In this document: positions 26,780-35,426 of the stretch, piece by piece
How positions within the stretch are numbered: the stretch's first letter is position 1
Layout of the letters: every line of letters starts with the position of its first letter
Source: Dietzia cinnamea NBRC 102147
GTDB lineage: Bacteria; Actinomycetota; Actinomycetes; Mycobacteriales; Mycobacteriaceae
Assembly: GCF_001571065.1 (NCBI RefSeq)
Contig: NZ_BCSW01000026.1
Span: 1-44,332, forward strand
Reading direction: 5' to 3'
DNA: 44,332 nt
Made by a program: the position numbers and the translations under genes
Notes under the pieces: generated by a model
Databases searched by the model: none
Seen by the model: only the letters and a program-made list of their open reading frames with translations
Told to the model about the DNA's origin: nothing

Positions 26780-28060
26780 TCACCGCAGCGCCTCGATCGC
26801 CCTGTCCGGCTGGCCCATGATCACCTGCGCCCGCGCGCGGACCAGATCGCACCGCCGACCGAGGTGCCCCGCCGCCGCAGGCGCCATACCGGAGGAGCCC
26901 GAGCCGGGGTGCCCGGCCGCCGCAGGCGCCGCGCCACCGGAAACCGCCGCCGCGCCCCCGACCCCCGCGAGCCATCGCTCCACCACCTGCGGGTCGGAGT
27001 CGGCGGCGCGCTCGGCGGCGTCGAGGATCACGCTGATCTTCTCCGCGGTGGCCGCGGGCCCGAGCGAGGCCAGGTGGCCGGCCCGGGCGAACGCGTCCTG
27101 GCCGGGCAGAGCGGCGGCCGCGCGGTGCAGCGCGGCGCGCTCGGCGGCGGACGCGCGCGAGTAGGCGGTGAACCGCACGAGCGGGTGGAGGGGCTCAGCC
27201 GCCCACGTCGAGATGAGACCCCAGTCGCGCAACACGCCCAGGTGCCGGCCCACGTCAGCGACGCCGGCCACCGCCTCCAGCTGCGCGGGGTCGGCGCTGC
27301 CCAGCACGGCGATCGCGGTGAGGGTGCGCCGGGCGCCCGGGTCGAGCCGGGCCAGGTCCGCGCCGACCACCGAGCTCAACGCGTCACCGCCCGCCCCGGC
27401 CCCCTCGTGCAACACATGCTCGAGCGTGGTGGCGTGCGGGTTCCGCCGAAAGGCGCCGATCAGCGTGCGGGCGAACAGCGGACTGCCGGCGGCGGATTCC
27501 ACGACGGTCCGGCGTTGCCGGGGATCGAGGTCGGCGGCGAGGGCGGCGACCTCGTCGTCGTCGAGTGGTCCCACGGTGAGGTGCTCGATGGTCGCGCCCA
27601 CCCGCCGCGCGGCGTCGATGAGGGATGTGGGTGTCATCCCGGTCCGGTAGGCCAGGACGGTGTCGGCGGCGTGCGGGAGGACGGCGGCGAAGAGCCGCAG
27701 GGAGGCGGGGTCGATCCACTGTGCGTCGTCGATGATGAGCAGTCGGGGGCTCGCCTCGAGGAACCGGCAGCACTGTCGGTGGATGGCGGCCGGGGAATGG
27801 TCGGCCACGACGCGCTCGAGGTCTTGGTCGAACAGCCGCTCCACCAGTTGTCGCGCGGCCGCGAGGGGGGTCTCGGTGTCCGGGTAGGGGTCTCCGCGCA
27901 GGAAGAGCGTCGGCCGGTCGAGCTCGGCGAGCGCGCTGAACAGCAGGGCCGTTTTGCCGGAGCCGAGCGGGCCCTTGACGAGCGTCAGCCGCGGCGGGCC
28001 GGAGCCACCCGCCTCCAGCTGCTCGGTGAGCCACTCGAGTTCAGTTGTCCGGCCCTGCAT
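26780..28060 (-). CDS. Truncated AAA/MalT-like (LuxR-associated) ATPase regulator
   Basis: The 426-aa protein opens with the STAND/AAA module typical of large LuxR-type regulators: MQGRTTELEWL, Walker A GPLGSGKTALL (30-40), Walker B RLLIIDDAQWIDPASLRLF (105-123), then helical repeats. Such proteins are normally 850-950 residues and end in a LuxR helix-turn-helix; here the frame stops after GQPDRAIEALR. A low-complexity Ala/Gly/Pro insert (about 367-400, two similar sub-repeats) precedes the end. The stop lies directly against the end of the NmrA-like gene, so a deletion or rearrangement at this junction probably removed the DNA-binding half. It may be a pseudogene. Confidence 0.75.
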   Translation of the reverse strand: MQGRTTELEWLTEQLEAGGSGPPRLTLVKGPLGSGKTALLFSALAELDRPTLFLRGDPYPDTETPLAAARQLVERLFDQDLERVVADHSPAAIHRQCCRFLEASPRLLIIDDAQWIDPASLRLFAAVLPHAADTVLAYRTGMTPTSLIDAARRVGATIEHLTVGPLDDDEVAALAADLDPRQRRTVVESAAGSPLFARTLIGAFRRNPHATTLEHVLHEGAGAGGDALSSVVGADLARLDPGARRTLTAIAVLGSADPAQLEAVAGVADVGRHLGVLRDWGLISTWAAEPLHPLVRFTAYSRASAAERAALHRAAAALPGQDAFARAGHLASLGPAATAEKISVILDAAERAADSDPQVVERWLAGVGGAAAVSGGAAPAAAGHPGSGSSGMAPAAAGHLGRRCDLVRARAQVIMGQPDRAIEALR

Positions 28061-28166
28061 CGCTCCCCTGCCCCTGCCCCTGCCCCGGGGTTCTCCGTCA
28101 TCGCTGACCCGACGCGGCGGACCCCTCGGTGACAGTGAACCCCAGGACAGGCGGCGGGAGTGGCGA

Positions 28167-28421
28167 TTACCGCACTTGTTCGTAGTAGCCGACGCCGACG
28201 CATCCGTCGTAGCGCCACGCGCCGCCGGTCCAGGTGAAGCGGTGGATGGTGGGGTCGCCGCCGCCCTGGTAGTAGGCCTACTCGCCCTCGGTCCCCTGAT
28301 GGGTGGGCTCGGGCGGCAAGTTGTAGGCGTTGGCCGTTCCCGCTCCCGCCAGAGCGATGCCGGTGGCCGTGGCCGCGGCCAGTAGCCCTCCCGCCAGTGC
28401 CCGTCGAATCCTGTCGGTCAT
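28167..28421 (-). pseudogene. Small secreted protein gene with in-frame amber codon
   Basis: From ATG 28421, preceded by AGGAGGG, the frame encodes a signal peptide (MTDRIRRALAGG..., cleavage near ANA-YNL at 32/33) and residues YNLPPEPTHQGTEGE, then a TAG at codon 48 (28278-28280). The same frame continues with AYYQGGGDPTIHRFTWTGG and AWRYDGCVGVGYYEQVR, ending at TAA 28167-28169. The second half reads as a plausible Trp/Tyr-rich secreted domain, so a single-base change in a glutamine, serine or tyrosine codon is the simplest explanation. If translation stops at TAG the product would be only a 15-residue mature peptide. Confidence 0.65.
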
Positions 28422-28728
28422 AGTGCCCTCCTGATGGCTGGTGCTTCCACGCCCCAGTGTCTCGGCGTCGATCGGCCCCGGGTACCCGTAGCGCTACGGG
28501 TTTTAAGGAGCGTCGCGCGGCGGCGGAGGGTTGCCGGATAAGAGAGGGATCGCCGTGGGGTGACGGGGGAAGACCGCGGGACGACGACGACAAGGTCATC
28601 CCCACCCGCGCCCCGCATCACGCGCGGAGGCGGGACATGCTGGGAGGGCCCTCTGCGGGGAGCCCCGCGATCGAGCGGACGGGCGGCCTGCACGGGCCGC
28701 CTGGTCGCGCGGTGGACTTCGCGCGGTC
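28422..28728. other. Intergenic stretch with a long palindrome and hairpins
   Basis: No gene is supported. It contains the 18-bp palindrome at 28484-28501, the promoter region of the small secreted protein, and near the VOC stop a GGCGGCC/GGCCGCC hairpin around 28683-28703 that could terminate the VOC transcript. A GACGACGACGA-type element occurs at 28580-28590. Confidence 0.5.
28484..28501. promoter_or_regulatory. Perfect 18-bp palindrome upstream of the secreted-protein gene
   Basis: ACCCGTAGCGCTACGGGT is fully self-complementary and is followed on the plus strand by TTTTAAGG. It lies about 63 bases before the minus-strand ATG at 28421. On the minus strand TTAAAA just upstream could be a -10 box, making the palindrome an operator at the transcription start. 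A plus-strand terminator is the alternative, but no plus-strand gene ends here. Confidence 0.5.
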
Positions 28729-29115
28729 TCACTCCTCGCAGAGGCAGAACGGGTGCCCGACGGGGTCGAGGTACACCACGAATCGCCCGTCTTGGCTGGG
28801 CTGGTGATCGTGCCGTCGGGCGACGGCGGCGAGGACGGTCGGCTCTGCGTCCGCGATCGAGTTCACGTGGAAGTCGAGGTGCACCTGCGTGGGGACCGGA
28901 CCGTCCGGCCAGGTGGGCGCGCGGAAGTCGGGGACGGTCTGGCAGGCGAGCGCGAGCGCGCCCGACTCACCTTCTGGCGGCAGGACGTCGACCCAGTCCG
29001 GATTCTCGCCGTCGTGTATCCGCCAGCCGAGCATCGACGCGTAGAACTCGGCGAGCTCGCGCGCGTTGGGACAGTCGAGGGCGACGACCACACGCCGCGC
29101 GCTGATACCAGCCAT
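28729..29115 (-). CDS. VOC-superfamily (glyoxalase/bleomycin-resistance-like) protein
   Basis: The 128-aa protein has two beta-alpha-beta-beta-beta modules typical of the VOC fold: VVVALDCPNARELAEFYASMLGW (9-31) and a second with HLDFHVNSIADAEPTVLAAVARR (78-100), ending FVVYLDPVGHPFCLCE. His78 and Glu127 are possible metal ligands. The second-module ending DPVGHPFCL is common in actinobacterial VOC proteins of unknown substrate. No neighbour suggests a pathway. Confidence 0.88.
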   Translation of the reverse strand: MAGISARRVVVALDCPNARELAEFYASMLGWRIHDGENPDWVDVLPPEGESGALALACQTVPDFRAPTWPDGPVPTQVHLDFHVNSIADAEPTVLAAVARRHDHQPSQDGRFVVYLDPVGHPFCLCEE

Positions 29116-29234
29116 GGCATCACGCTACGACCGGTGCGAGCCCTCCTCAACCCCGGGACACGCGGCCCGAAGGGCTTACCGCACTCGACTGTGCCTGCCT
29201 GAGCACTCGCACGGGGCCCGAGCATTGATGCGAT

Positions 29235-32048
29235 CTAACCGACGGACAGATTCATCGCCATGGCCTCCACAATGGGTTGAGCCAGGGGCACCCGGGCTTC
29301 TTCGTCAGAGTCCTCGAGACCGCCTTCCGGTCGTGATCCCATGACGAGGTCAAACCACTGTTGCCGGTCGCGGACGACGCGGAACTGCTTCTCGTCGTGC
29401 GTGCCCGCAAGGTAGGGGACGTAGACGGTGATCCCGGTGCCGCGGCGTTCGGCCAGAGATCCGATCCGCTCGATCCGGCCGGTCCGCTGCTCGATGATCC
29501 CCGGGTTCCAGTCCAGGTCGTGGTGGATCACCACGTCGCATTCGGTGTGCAGGTCGATCCCCTCCCCCATGACCGAACCGGCGACGAGGACCTCCGGGGC
29601 GGAGGGGGTGGTGAACACGCTCGCACGTCTGCGCCTGATGTCCGGGTCGGTGCTGCCGTCCGCGAGGCCCACCGCGCCCAGCTCGGAGCCGCGGCCGCTC
29701 TCGGCGTTGCGGTCCGGCTCGTCGGCGTCTTCCGTCTGCTCCGCCGGCGCTTCCAGGTCCCGCCCGAGTAGGTCGCGGAACAGTTCGGGGTGCCCGCTGG
29801 GGGAATCGACTCGCTCGATGAAGTCGGTCCAGGCGTCGGCGAGGGAGCGCCTCGACGCTCCGGGGGCGAAGACGTCGGCCAGGATGCCGTCCGCGTCGAG
29901 GTCGCGGGTGAGACCGCCCACCCGCGCGAGGTGCTGAGGAGTGCGAAAGTTCCGGATGACCGCTTCTGCCGTCCAGGACGCGAGCTCGGGGTGCGCCTCA
30001 GGACTGGTCTTGCTCCGGAAATGCTCCTCTAGCTTGTCGTGGATCTTCCGGTAGGCCAGGTTCGTTCGACTGCTGGTGTCCCGCCGGAACAGGCGGTTCG
30101 CCAGTCGCAGGTACTCCTTGTCGATCTCCTCGCCGTCGGCAGGGTCCACTCCGAACGCGCGGGCTCCGCGGGCTCTGATTTCGTCGCGGAGGGCGGCCTC
30201 GATCGACGAGTGGACCGCGCGGGTGGTCCGCCGGAACCAGCAGAACACGACTATCTTCTCGCGCTTCAACCAGTGGTCCATGACACGCCGGGTGGTGGCC
30301 TCGACCTTGGGGTGCCTGGCTGCGACGCCCACGCCGGCACCGACGCCAACGCCGGAGCCGATGCCGATCGCCGCTCGGACTCGCTCGTCGTACCAGCGCA
30401 TCTCCGCGTCAAGGGCGGAGGGCTCGGACGCCGTCGCCAGGGCCGAGCCGTCCGCGCCCGGGTCGTCCGCGACCGGCTCGTCCGCGCCGGAGCCGTCCCC
30501 GGCGCTGAGCCGCAGGTAGGCCTCGAAGGACGAGGCGATGCCGTACGCAAAGTTGGGTGGGTTGGCGCTGCCGCGCGAGGCGAGCGAATGGATGCGGGCG
30601 GCCAGGAGGAACGGCAGGGCCAGCTCGTCGTCGATCGGGATCCCGGTGGCCGCATCGACGCCCGGGATGACCCGCGCGCCCTCGATCGCCGTGCGGTTGC
30701 GGGGCCTCTCGTGCCGGATGACCCAGGTGCGCACCAGCTCGTTCATGCGCTTTCTCGCGGCCACCGCCCTCTGTGCGTCGCCCCAGGCGGTGCGGACGTC
30801 GGCGGGCAGGTCGTCGGGGATCTCGTCGACGGTCCAGGTGTCGAAGTGGCGGACGTCGTCCTCGGTGAGGCGGCCCCAGGAGCGCTCCAGCTGCCTCGAG
30901 GTGCGGCGGGCCGAGATGAGTGCGGACCGCAGGTCGTGCTGGGTCTCGTCCGTGAAGGCCTCGGGCAGGTCCTTCGCCCGCGCGGCGGTGAAGCGCCCGA
31001 GTATCCGCAGCAGTTCGTCGTGACCGAGCTCGAACGGCGTCGCGGTGAGGAACAGCATCCGGTCGGCCGCCCGGTACAGGATCCCGTCGGGGGTCCCGGG
31101 CCTCGGCGGAGCGAACAGCCTGGACAGCTGGGTGCCGTTGTTCTTGGTGTGGTGGGCCTCGTCGAGGATGAGCAGCGACAGGTCACTGTCGACGCCGACC
31201 ATCGCCTCCTGCCAGCGCCTCCGGCTGAGATCCTTGAGGGCGCCGCCGGTCTCGGCGAGCCGCTCGGCGTCCCTGGCCTCGTCCACCGACCGCCTCTTGG
31301 GGCTGCGGTCGAGCAACTCCAGCACCGGCGCCGGGTCGAGCCGCTGCAGTGCCCGCATCACCGCCGCGGGGACGGGGTCCCAGGGCAGGGGCCGTCCGGT
31401 CAGCTCCTGCCAGCGGCGTCTCCACTGCTCGGGCGGGGTCTGCAGCAGTTCGCTCACCGTCTCGGGCGAGAAGCCGTCGCGTCCGGTGACCGCCCACTCG
31501 CGGCGCCCGGACCACTTGGCGAACTGGCGGCGGTAGGCCCACCCCTCGTCGCCGCAGTCGTCGCCGCCGGTGGCCGCCCAGACCGCGGCGAGCTCGGCGA
31601 ACTGCCCGATCGCGTTGTTGGACAGCGCCTGGTGAGTGACCACCAGGAGGTGGCGCCGCGTCTCGGGGGGTTCGGCGAGGGCGGAGAAGAACGCGCCCGG
31701 ACGGGCGATCGGCTCCTGGGGGCCGCGGATCTCGCGGGCCGTGTCGGGGTCGAGGTACGTCTTGGCAAAGCGGTTCCAGTCGTTGATCCACTTGTGCCCC
31801 ACGGCCTTGGGGACCGAGATCACCACCGGCCGCCCGGGGTCGGCGAGGACCGCCGAGACCGCGACGGCCAGGGCGGTGAAGGTCTTTCCCATGCCCACCT
31901 GGTCGGCCAGGATCACGCCGGGCTGGCGGCCGAATCGCCGGAGGATCTCCGCGGCGGCCCGTCGCTGCTTCTCCCAGCCCGCCGCATACTCGGCGGGGGC
32001 CTCGGCCTTCACCCGCGGACTCAGCTCCCACATAGCGCCTCCAGACAT
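29235..32048 (-). CDS. SNF2/DEAH-type helicase-like ATPase of the three-gene operon
   Basis: The 937-aa superfamily 2 protein has Walker A ADQVGMGKT (48-56), the VISVPKAVGHKWINDW motif Ia region, DEAH at 296-299 (ILDEAHHTKN), motif III LTATPFEL (334-341), and in the second RecA lobe GSVMGEGIDLHTECDVVIHHDLDW followed by motif VI QRTGRIERIG. The wording is SNF2/DrmD-like rather than RecQ or type I HsdR. A Gly/Val repeat linker (near 535-555) separates the halves. It probably translocates on double-stranded DNA. Its start overlaps the PLD gene by 28 bases (or 13 from Met6), placing it last in the operon. Confidence 0.88.
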   Translation of the reverse strand: MSGGAMWELSPRVKAEAPAEYAAGWEKQRRAAAEILRRFGRQPGVILADQVGMGKTFTALAVAVSAVLADPGRPVVISVPKAVGHKWINDWNRFAKTYLDPDTAREIRGPQEPIARPGAFFSALAEPPETRRHLLVVTHQALSNNAIGQFAELAAVWAATGGDDCGDEGWAYRRQFAKWSGRREWAVTGRDGFSPETVSELLQTPPEQWRRRWQELTGRPLPWDPVPAAVMRALQRLDPAPVLELLDRSPKRRSVDEARDAERLAETGGALKDLSRRRWQEAMVGVDSDLSLLILDEAHHTKNNGTQLSRLFAPPRPGTPDGILYRAADRMLFLTATPFELGHDELLRILGRFTAARAKDLPEAFTDETQHDLRSALISARRTSRQLERSWGRLTEDDVRHFDTWTVDEIPDDLPADVRTAWGDAQRAVAARKRMNELVRTWVIRHERPRNRTAIEGARVIPGVDAATGIPIDDELALPFLLAARIHSLASRGSANPPNFAYGIASSFEAYLRLSAGDGSGADEPVADDPGADGSALATASEPSALDAEMRWYDERVRAAIGIGSGVGVGAGVGVAARHPKVEATTRRVMDHWLKREKIVVFCWFRRTTRAVHSSIEAALRDEIRARGARAFGVDPADGEEIDKEYLRLANRLFRRDTSSRTNLAYRKIHDKLEEHFRSKTSPEAHPELASWTAEAVIRNFRTPQHLARVGGLTRDLDADGILADVFAPGASRRSLADAWTDFIERVDSPSGHPELFRDLLGRDLEAPAEQTEDADEPDRNAESGRGSELGAVGLADGSTDPDIRRRRASVFTTPSAPEVLVAGSVMGEGIDLHTECDVVIHHDLDWNPGIIEQRTGRIERIGSLAERRGTGITVYVPYLAGTHDEKQFRVVRDRQQWFDLVMGSRPEGGLEDSDEEARVPLAQPIVEAMAMNLSVG

Positions 32049-34108
32049 TCCCGGCTCCGTCCCACCGCGACGCGCACGTAGTCGTCGAGGTCCGCGGGCA
32101 GCTCTCCCAGCCCGTCGATCGCCAGCTCGAGGCCGTCGAACGCGGCCGCCAGCTCGTCGGCTCCGGCGCCCCGCACCGGCGCCGCGAGCAGGGCCGCCCA
32201 GTCCACCCGCCCCATGGCCAGCGCGATCTCGGCGAGCGTGAACACGGCCTCGGGGGTGTCCATGCGGCCGTCCTCGACGTCGGCGCGGACGTGCTCGGTC
32301 AGCCCGAGCGGACCGAGCGGGGTCCGCAGCCGGCTGGACAGGTGGCCCACCGGGTCGACCTGGTTGAGTCTGCGGGCGAGCCGCTGCTCGAGTTGGTCGA
32401 GTGCGGCGCCGAGTGCGCGTCCACGGCGGAACAGCAGGGCCGGGTCGTCGTAGCGAGCGAGCACGTCGTCGTCGGACTCCTCCCCCGGCGAGACGAGCCG
32501 CCCGGCGAGGATCTCGGCCACCGCCGCGCTCAGGGTGCTGCCCCGGGCCAGCGCGGCGAGCAGCTGGGCCGTGGTCAGGTCCTTCACGCTCGGGCCGGGC
32601 GGCAGTTCACCGCGGTCGTCGACGAGCACCGACCATCGCGCGGTGCCGGCGTCCGTGGTGACGGCGAGGGAGGTCGGGATGTCGTCGCCACCCACCTGAC
32701 TCACCCACTGCGCAGGGCACCCCTCCGCGCGCCACCGCTCCGCACTCATGAGGAGCGTCCCGGTGGGGTCGGTCACCCGCCACGGTCCCAGTGTGGCGAG
32801 TCGTTCTGGGTCGACGGTGCACGTGAGGGTCCAGCGCCGGTCGGTGGCGCGGCGGGCGATGATCAGGTGGAAGGCGACCGGGAGCTGGAGCGCGTCGGTC
32901 TCGTCCTCGTCGTCCCCGTCCACCCAGTCGAGGTCGGTGGGGACCGGCTCGCCGACGGGGGTGAGGCCCTGGAGCCGGCGTTCCTCTCGTGAGCCGGCGC
33001 GGGCGTGGAGCCAGACGTTGAGTTCGCGGTGCTGGCGCTGCCCGTCGAGCCCCAGGCCGTAGCGGGTGTGGTTGGAGCTGCCCATGAGCACGGCGGTGCC
33101 GTCGGGTCCGATGATCGTCAGGCACTTGGCGTGCAGTTGGCGCTGTTCACGAGTCGGGTCGTCGAGCAGCCGCACCTCCAGTAGCCCCTGCCGGGCACGG
33201 GCGCGCAGCGGTTCGGAGACGGGCAGCGTGCCGCGGAGGGTGGGCAGGGTGAGCACGGTGTGGCGGTGCCGTCCGGCGCCGTTGCGGGCGATGGTAGTCG
33301 CACGGATCGCCTCGCCCGCCGCATCGGAGGCGGCGTCGTAGAACGGGGAGACCTGGCGGATCTCGGTGGCTTTGCGGCCCCCGCCCCACACGTCGGCGAA
33401 CCGATCCAGCGGACGCACCTCGGGCGAGGTGGGCGCCAGGCGGACCCGCAGCGCGCCGCCCCGCTTCTCGGCGGGCACGAGGTCGATCCGGTCGCGGAAC
33501 GCCGCCAGCGTGCGCCGGGCCCGGTCGACGGCGGCGACCCCCTCGGTCCTGCCGGGGAGCAGACCGAGATACGACTCGAGCTCGCGGGCCAGTTCGCGCA
33601 GGTCTGCGCGCGGGAGCAGGCAAGGCGTGTCAGCGCGGACCTCGGCGGCCAGCGCGAGTTCGGCCTGGGTGCGGTATCCGGCGCGGGTAAGGTTGGCCGA
33701 GCCGATGATCACCCGGGCGGAGTGCTCCCACAGCAGGACGGTCACCTTGGAGTGCAGGAGCGCGCCGCCCGGCACGGCCACCTGGAGCAGGTCCCACCGG
33801 AGGGTGGAGCGGTGCGCGTCGGCGCTGCGGTCGGCGATCACCGTGACGGCCGCGTCCGCGAGTTTCTCCTCCAGTTCCAGCCGGGCAACCACGTCGTCGA
33901 CGGACCGCGAGGTGGGCCGCCCGCCGCCGACGTCCTCGGCTCCCGGCAGGGACTCCTCCACCGCGTTGACTGAGAGGAATCGGCTGAGGCAGTCGCGATC
34001 GACAAAGTCCTCGTCGAGGGCGAACGTGGTGGCCAGCACCGCCACCGGGCGTCCGGCGTCGGCGGGCGGCGCCCAGTGGTCGAGGAGGGGCGTGGTGGTG
34101 GCGCTCAT
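32021..34108 (-). CDS. Phospholipase D-like (double HKD) protein, probable nuclease
   Basis: The 695-aa protein has two HKD-type half-sites: LLHSKVTVLLWE with GSANLT (His119, Lys121; 136-141) and LHAKCLTIIGPDG with GSSNHT (His326, Lys328; 343-348). The aspartate of the HxKx4D motif is replaced in both, but the downstream GS-N motif is kept, as in many bacterial PLD-like nucleases. About 330 residues follow with no recognised domain and a helical end. ATG 34108 lies in an ATGA overlap with the upstream gene; the longer frame to 34411 is shadow coding. Adjacent SNF2-type helicase and PLD genes occur in defence systems such as DISARM, but the other DISARM genes are absent. Confidence 0.85.
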   Translation of the reverse strand: MSATTTPLLDHWAPPADAGRPVAVLATTFALDEDFVDRDCLSRFLSVNAVEESLPGAEDVGGGRPTSRSVDDVVARLELEEKLADAAVTVIADRSADAHRSTLRWDLLQVAVPGGALLHSKVTVLLWEHSARVIIGSANLTRAGYRTQAELALAAEVRADTPCLLPRADLRELARELESYLGLLPGRTEGVAAVDRARRTLAAFRDRIDLVPAEKRGGALRVRLAPTSPEVRPLDRFADVWGGGRKATEIRQVSPFYDAASDAAGEAIRATTIARNGAGRHRHTVLTLPTLRGTLPVSEPLRARARQGLLEVRLLDDPTREQRQLHAKCLTIIGPDGTAVLMGSSNHTRYGLGLDGQRQHRELNVWLHARAGSREERRLQGLTPVGEPVPTDLDWVDGDDEDETDALQLPVAFHLIIARRATDRRWTLTCTVDPERLATLGPWRVTDPTGTLLMSAERWRAEGCPAQWVSQVGGDDIPTSLAVTTDAGTARWSVLVDDRGELPPGPSVKDLTTAQLLAALARGSTLSAAVAEILAGRLVSPGEESDDDVLARYDDPALLFRRGRALGAALDQLEQRLARRLNQVDPVGHLSSRLRTPLGPLGLTEHVRADVEDGRMDTPEAVFTLAEIALAMGRVDWAALLAAPVRGAGADELAAAFDGLELAIDGLGELPADLDDYVRVAVGRSRECLEALCGS

Positions 34109-35391
34109 CGGACGCGCTCCAGGAAGTCGCGGATGGTGGTGAGCCGGTACGGGTGGAGCCAGCGCCCGTCGCCCGGATCGCCGGCGTCGGCGCGGTGCTG
34201 GCCGCGGGGCATCCATCCGTCCTTGAGTTGCTCGAACCACGGGGCCTTGCGTCGGGCGGCCTGCACCCGGTGGTGGGAGACGATGAGCCGATCGAACAGG
34301 TCGACCGGTCCGCGCGCCGACTCCAGTTCGCCGGTGAGTTCGGCCAGCCGCTCGGCCAGTTCGGGTCCGTCGCGGTCGATCCGTTCGACGGCGGCCATGG
34401 CGGCGTGGCACGCCTCCGCGATCCCGTCGCTCGCCTGCCGCAGCGCGGTGCTCGACTCGAGCCCCGTGTGGGTGACGGCCGTGGAGGAGGTCAGGTGGGT
34501 GCGGAACGCGTGGTCGATCCGGCGCGCCAGGGACTCGAAGTGGTCGGCGGCCCGGAGCGTGGCCTGCAGCCCGGATTCCGCGCCGAATCGGGCCGCCGCG
34601 GCCAGCTGGTGATCAGCCCAGTCCGTCCCCGAGCCGTCCTCCACCACCGCGGAGATCAGGCCGACGAGCTCGGGCCGCTGGTCGTGGTCCCCGCCGCTGA
34701 TGAGTTCGCGCAGCACCTGCCGGGTGCGCGGCCCCGCGTTGCTCGCCACGAGGGCTTTCCGGTTCAGCCCGGTGACGGCCCGGGTCTTGTCACAGTGCCC
34801 CGCCTTGAGACTGGCCCGGACGCGCCGGTCCAGGCTTCGCCGCGCCCGCCCTCCGGCGGTCTGGGGGTCGTCTCTGAGGAATCCGTCGAGTCCCTGGTCG
34901 CGTTCCCAGGCCTCCACCAGCCGTTCGGCGGCGGCGAGGGGCAAACCTTCCGGATCGACGATCCCCAGGTCCTGCGCGAGCGGGCGGTACACGCCGGTGA
35001 ATCCGAACACCCGCGGGCCACGGAGGTAGGTGGCCGGCGAGAGGGGGGTGCCGGTGGTGATCGCGGCGCGCGTCTTGTCCCGGCCGGGGAATCCGTTGAG
35101 GTCCGAGGGATCGCCGGATCCGATGTGCATGAGGAGGACCCACTCGGCGGCGATGTCGGGCTTGGTGGTGCCGTCCGGTCCGGTCTCCTCGCTGAAGGGC
35201 TGGCAGACGACTGCCGAGATCGCCGACAGCGTGAGGAAGTGCGGGTGGTTCATGCGGGCGCGGAAGCCGGGCGCCATGCGGTCGGCGATCCGGTCGGCGA
35301 TCGGCGCCAGTCCCAGCGGGTCGAGTCCGCTCTCACCGGCCACGCCGGGGTCCCACTTTGAAAGCGTGGGCAGCTGGTCGAGAAGGGTCAC
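34105..35391 (-). CDS. Unknown 428-aa protein, first large gene of the PLD-helicase operon
   Basis: No named domain is recognised. The N-terminal third (about 20-110) contains DPLGLAPIADRIADRMAPGFRARMNHPHFLTLSAISAVVC and DIAAEWVLLMHIG. The middle has LRGPRVFGFTGVYRPLAQDLGIVD (about 142-165), and the C-terminal half is largely helical. The layout recalls helical phage-defence sensor or adaptor proteins, but that is only an impression. The GTG start at 35391 overlaps the TGA of a 12-codon leader frame (GTGA); there is no good ribosome-binding site of its own, so it is probably translated by coupling. Its stop overlaps the PLD gene start (ATGA). Confidence 0.8.
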   Translation of the reverse strand: MTLLDQLPTLSKWDPGVAGESGLDPLGLAPIADRIADRMAPGFRARMNHPHFLTLSAISAVVCQPFSEETGPDGTTKPDIAAEWVLLMHIGSGDPSDLNGFPGRDKTRAAITTGTPLSPATYLRGPRVFGFTGVYRPLAQDLGIVDPEGLPLAAAERLVEAWERDQGLDGFLRDDPQTAGGRARRSLDRRVRASLKAGHCDKTRAVTGLNRKALVASNAGPRTRQVLRELISGGDHDQRPELVGLISAVVEDGSGTDWADHQLAAAARFGAESGLQATLRAADHFESLARRIDHAFRTHLTSSTAVTHTGLESSTALRQASDGIAEACHAAMAAVERIDRDGPELAERLAELTGELESARGPVDLFDRLIVSHHRVQAARRKAPWFEQLKDGWMPRGQHRADAGDPGDGRWLHPYRLTTIRDFLERVR

Positions 35392-35426
35392 GCGGTCACC
35401 ACCCGGACTTCGATCTCCTCAGGCAC
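35388..35426 (-). CDS. 12-codon leader peptide coupled to the PLD-helicase operon
   Basis: GTG 35426 follows a near-ideal AAAGGAGG ribosome-binding site at a four-base spacing (35438-35431). It encodes MPEEIEVRVVTA, ending in TGA at 35390-35388, which overlaps the GTG of the 428-aa gene. The leader supplies the strong ribosome-binding site that the large gene lacks. It could be a coupling device or the last remnant of a lost upstream gene. Confidence 0.55.
   Translation of the reverse strand: MPEEIEVRVVTA

Noticed and set aside
30039-32081. 680-codon plus-strand open frame opposite the helicase gene
   Set aside because: It is a GC-rich mirror frame; the minus-strand protein has all helicase motifs and normal codon positions.
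29235-35391. Naming the three-gene operon as DISARM or Dpd
   Set aside because: Only the general helicase and PLD theme is shared. DrmA, DrmB, a methylase and the DpdA transglycosylase are not present, and the PLD protein is far longer than DrmC.
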